In this document: positions 21,794 to 24,440 of the stretch, in pieces
Layout of the letters: each line of letters begins with the position of its first letter
How positions within the stretch are numbered: the stretch's first letter is position 1
Source of the DNA: UBA1149 sp963579235
Lineage (GTDB): Bacteria; Desulfobacterota; Binatia; UBA1149
Reading direction: 5' to 3'
NCBI GenBank assembly: GCA_963579235.1
Contig: CAUZFM010000040.1
Coordinates: 1 to 24,440 of the forward strand
DNA: 24,440 bases
Notes under the pieces: model-generated
The model's database searches: none
Told to the model about the DNA's origin: nothing
What the model saw: the letters and a program-made list of their open reading frames with translations, nothing else
Made by a program: the position numbers and the translations under genes

Positions 21794-24226
21794 GTGCGCG
21801 AGATTGATACAGAACAGCGCGGCAGCGGGCTCGCCTCGATATTGAAGGCCGGGCTCGTATTCGCGGGCGCGCTGGCCTGGCTGCTGACGCTGCGCGACTT
21901 CGGCTTTCAACTGGAAGACGAGGGCCTGCTGCTCATGCAGATCGATCGTTACGCTGCGGGGGATCTCCCCTACAGCGATTTCCAGACCGGCTACACACCG
22001 GGTTTTTACGGCTTCTGGGCATGGCTGACGGCCTGCCTGGGCAACTCCACCGTGGCTGTACGCGGCTGCCTGGCTGTGGTCAACGCCGCCAGCGTCACTG
22101 CACTTTACCTGCTTGCGCGGCGTGTGGCCGGTGGATGGATCGCCCTGCTGCCGGCCTTGTTGTGGCTGCTGTGGATACCGATTTATCCCGGCGAGTTCGC
22201 GTCCTTTAACGTCCCTTACCCGGCGTGGTTGTCTACCCTCGCCTGGCTGTTGATGGCGCTGGCACTGGCGCGCCCCGCTGGCCCGGGTTCGGCTGCGAGG
22301 TCGGCCTCGTTGATATGGCCAGTGCTCGCCGGCGTGGCGGCCGCGGCCTGCTTTGCCGTCAAGCCCAACTCGGGGGCGCTGGCCGTGGCGGGGCTCTCGT
22401 GGTCACTGGCGCTCAGCTGTTCTCGACCACGCAGGCTGGACAGCGCGGTGGCCGTGGCCGCTTCGGCGCTGGGCCTGGCCGTGGTCGCCTCGGCGCTGTC
22501 GCTTTCGTGGAACGGCGTGGAGCTGCTCGTGCACGGCCTGCCCTGCACGCTGGTGGCGCTGCTATGCGCGCGCTCGACTCGAGGCAACAACGATCCGCGC
22601 GCGGACAGGGCGGCCCGTGCCCTTCCCGTGGCGGCGCTGGCCTTCGCGCTGCCCACGCTGGGGTGGGTGCTGCCGCTCGTGGGTCGCATAGGTTTTGACG
22701 GGCTGCTGCGCGAGGTGTTTTTTCTCGGTTCCGACCTGGGCGAGGTCTGGTACTTCGGGCACACCTTGCCCAGCGGCAGGACGCTGGCCATCATGATTGC
22801 GCTCGCGGGCCTGGCCGCGCTGGGTCGGCAGGCGCGCGCGCGGCGACTGCCGGCGGCTGTTCTGTCGGCCCCGGGCCTCCTCGCTGCTGCGGCTGCCGTG
22901 GCCGCTGGCTTGGCAAGCGCGATCGCGTGGTTGCTGTCAGCCAACAGCGGCGTGCTCATGCCCGAGTCGCTGTTGTCTTCGCTGGTGTTCGAGCTACGGG
23001 AGGCTGCGCCCTGGTGCTCGTGGATGGTCGCGATGGCCGGTGTCGTTTACCTGTGGCGATGTCGCGGGCAGGCCCAGGCGAGTACGCTCGCGATCACGCT
23101 GCCCCTGGCGCTGGCGATGTACGTGCAGTTTTTTCCGCGTGCCGACTTCATGCACTGGATCAACGCAGCGCCGTTGCTGATGGTGGTTGCCACGGCGCTG
23201 CTCGCGCGTGTTGTTGACGACTGGAAGTCTGTACCGTGGCCAACTCCATCGGCAGGACGTACGGCGGTTGCCGCAACAGCTGCGATAGTGGCAACAGCGG
23301 TGCTTCTGCTGGGTGCAAGTTCATGGATGGAGGTAGCCGCCGCGCGTCGTGCGCCGGTGGTCGATACGCCAACGGTTACGGCCTGGGTTGAAGAAGGCGC
23401 CGACGACGACCTTGGGGCGCTGGCCGAGACCGCCGCTTACCTGGCAGTCAACAACCAGCCCGGAAAACCCGTGCTGGCCTTTCCGGCCCTGGGCGCTGCC
23501 CTGTACGCCGCCGGCATCAAGAGCGCCAGCTCGCACGACTACTGGTACCCGGGTGGCAGCAGTCGCGAGGATGAGCAACGCGTGGTCGCCCGCCTCAAAG
23601 AGAATCCCCCGCGCCTGCTGGTTACGCTTAACGACGGTTGGCGATTTTTTCACGGAGCGGCGGCTCACTACCGACTGCTGAGTAATTTTGCCAGGAGCCA
23701 ATACAAACTGGTGGCCAGGTACGGCCGCTTCGACGTGCTGGCCTTGGAACAGGGGCGGGATTCGACGAGCGAAGCCGCCTTGCCTCCGCGCGACGTAGCC
23801 CGCCCGCCCCGCGGGCAGATGCAGGACTGCATGGAGCCGCGCCTGGCCTTTCGCAGGCAGGCGGCGGTACGATGGATGCACGGCGTTTCGCCCAAAGATG
23901 CCTCTGTGGCAAAGATACCCTCCGATGAGCGCGACGCGGTCCTGTTGTTGCGCGCGCTCAGGGACGGCGGCTCGATGAAAGCCGCGGCCTGGCTGGTTTC
24001 GGGCTATAATGACTCACGGCCGAGGGTCCGCAACGAGGCACTAGGGGCCATGCAGCAGGTGCTGCGTCGCCACCGGGCCAGCCTGGGCCGTTGGGCCGGC
24101 GACTTTCGCGCGGAGTACCTCGTGCCCTGGACGACGACGTTGGCGCGGGAAACGACGAGACTGCAGGCGGACGAAGAATCAGTCGTAGCCGAGTTTGCCG
24201 AGAGTGTGCTCGCCACGTTGCAGTGA
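21794..24226 (+). CDS. polytopic GT39-like putative glycosyltransferase with extra C-terminal helical region
   Basis: An 810-residue GT-C-type membrane protein. After the first membrane helix the external loop has LEDEGLLLMQIDRYAAGDLP (40-59) and YSDFQTGYTPG (60-70), the acidic and Tyr-Thr-Pro motifs of GT39-like transferases. About ten more hydrophobic segments follow to roughly residue 515, then a soluble domain. The last 115 residues (from about 695) are helical and charged, with a HEAT-like AAAWLVSGYNDSRPRVRNEA, and are not part of the usual fold. Two GTG codons stand in tandem at 21791 and 21794; the second is at better distance from AAGGGA (21783-21788). It probably uses polyprenyl-phosphate sugars on the outer face; the acceptor is unknown. 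Confidence 0.83.
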   Translation: MREIDTEQRGSGLASILKAGLVFAGALAWLLTLRDFGFQLEDEGLLLMQIDRYAAGDLPYSDFQTGYTPGFYGFWAWLTACLGNSTVAVRGCLAVVNAASVTALYLLARRVAGGWIALLPALLWLLWIPIYPGEFASFNVPYPAWLSTLAWLLMALALARPAGPGSAARSASLIWPVLAGVAAAACFAVKPNSGALAVAGLSWSLALSCSRPRRLDSAVAVAASALGLAVVASALSLSWNGVELLVHGLPCTLVALLCARSTRGNNDPRADRAARALPVAALAFALPTLGWVLPLVGRIGFDGLLREVFFLGSDLGEVWYFGHTLPSGRTLAIMIALAGLAALGRQARARRLPAAVLSAPGLLAAAAAVAAGLASAIAWLLSANSGVLMPESLLSSLVFELREAAPWCSWMVAMAGVVYLWRCRGQAQASTLAITLPLALAMYVQFFPRADFMHWINAAPLLMVVATALLARVVDDWKSVPWPTPSAGRTAVAATAAIVATAVLLLGASSWMEVAAARRAPVVDTPTVTAWVEEGADDDLGALAETAAYLAVNNQPGKPVLAFPALGAALYAAGIKSASSHDYWYPGGSSREDEQRVVARLKENPPRLLVTLNDGWRFFHGAAAHYRLLSNFARSQYKLVARYGRFDVLALEQGRDSTSEAALPPRDVARPPRGQMQDCMEPRLAFRRQAAVRWMHGVSPKDASVAKIPSDERDAVLLLRALRDGGSMKAAAWLVSGYNDSRPRVRNEALGAMQQVLRRHRASLGRWAGDFRAEYLVPWTTTLARETTRLQADEESVVAEFAESVLATLQ

Positions 24227-24270
24227 TTGATCGGCTACTCTAAGCCACGCTTAAAGAGGAGAACGCAGCA

Positions 24271-24440
24271 ATGTCTTCAGACAAGTTTACCGGCGAGAGG
24301 CCGGGTTGGGGAAAAGACTTCGACTACGACGAGGCTCGCCACCTGGCGGCCTATCGCCACGCGGCCGTGCTGGCCGAGGGCAAGCGGGTGCTGGACGCCG
24401 GCTGTGGAGAGGGCTTCGGTACCCGTACCCTGGTCGACGC
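24271..24440 (+). CDS. class I SAM-dependent methyltransferase, 5' part only
   Basis: The reading frame is open to the window end (56 codons visible). It begins MSSDKFTGERPGWGKDFDYD and reaches SAM motif I, VLDAGCGEGFGTRTL, at about residues 40-54. This is the N-terminal part of a methyltransferase of the Methyltransf_11/UbiE-like superfamily. ATG 24271 has an excellent ribosome binding site, GAGGAG at 24256-24261, with 9-nt spacing, better than any in the glycosyltransferase genes before it. It follows the GT-C gene after 44 bp in the same direction. Such enzymes often O-methylate sugars or cap polysaccharides in these loci, but the substrate cannot be judged from this fragment. Confidence 0.85.
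   Translation, partial: MSSDKFTGERPGWGKDFDYDEARHLAAYRHAAVLAEGKRVLDAGCGEGFGTRTLVD

Overview
This is a GC-rich bacterial window with tightly packed genes, several of them overlapping by 1-4 bases. The left half is conserved core metabolism: a clpS-clpA operon, an rsmD-coaD-aspartate aminotransferase cluster and a cofC homologue for coenzyme F420. Together with the Gram-negative features (an outer-membrane-type lipoprotein, ClpA rather than ClpC with ClpS), this suggests an uncultured deltaproteobacterial-type lineage (Desulfobacterota, Myxococcota or Binatota-like). That placement is an inference from gene order and content; no rRNA or other marker is present. Non-ATG starts and the Ile codon ATA are unusually common for such GC-rich DNA.

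Layout. 1-2891 (+): clpS and clpA, an N-degron adaptor and its unfoldase, joined by an ATGA overlap. 2873-4515 (-): cofC followed by a COG0523/CobW-type GTPase, joined by a GTGA overlap and convergent with clpA. 4698-9141 (+): rsmD, coaD, a class Ib aspartate aminotransferase and two consecutive zinc-dependent medium-chain dehydrogenases, apparently one operon driven by a promoter so close to rsmD that its mRNA could be almost leaderless. 9168-9392 (-): a 74-residue alanine-zipper lipoprotein. 9556-11139 (+) and 11154-13235 (-): two convergent polytopic GT-C-type putative glycosyltransferases. 13443-14120 (-): a secreted cysteine-rich protein of unknown function, with a near-consensus promoter, a strong ribosome binding site, a textbook terminator and a matching pair of hairpins in its 5' and 3' untranslated regions.

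14476-24440 (+) is a glycan-assembly locus: a membrane-anchored GT2 enzyme, a GT4-GT2 fusion with an 18-bp tandem repeat in its hinge, a GT4, a GT2, a REP-like palindrome with direct repeats, a Dpm1-like polyprenol-phosphate mannose synthase, a further GT4, a third GT-C-type membrane protein with an extra helical C-terminal region, and the start of a SAM-dependent methyltransferase cut by the window edge.

How they may work together (inference): the two Dpm1/GT2-type enzymes could make polyprenyl-phosphate sugars on the cytoplasmic face. The three GT-C proteins would use these outside the membrane, while the GT4 and GT2 enzymes build an oligosaccharide on a lipid carrier. The acceptor is not identifiable from the sequence; the secreted Cys-rich protein between the GT-C genes and the GT cluster is one testable candidate. 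No tRNA, rRNA, CRISPR array, transposase or phage gene was seen.
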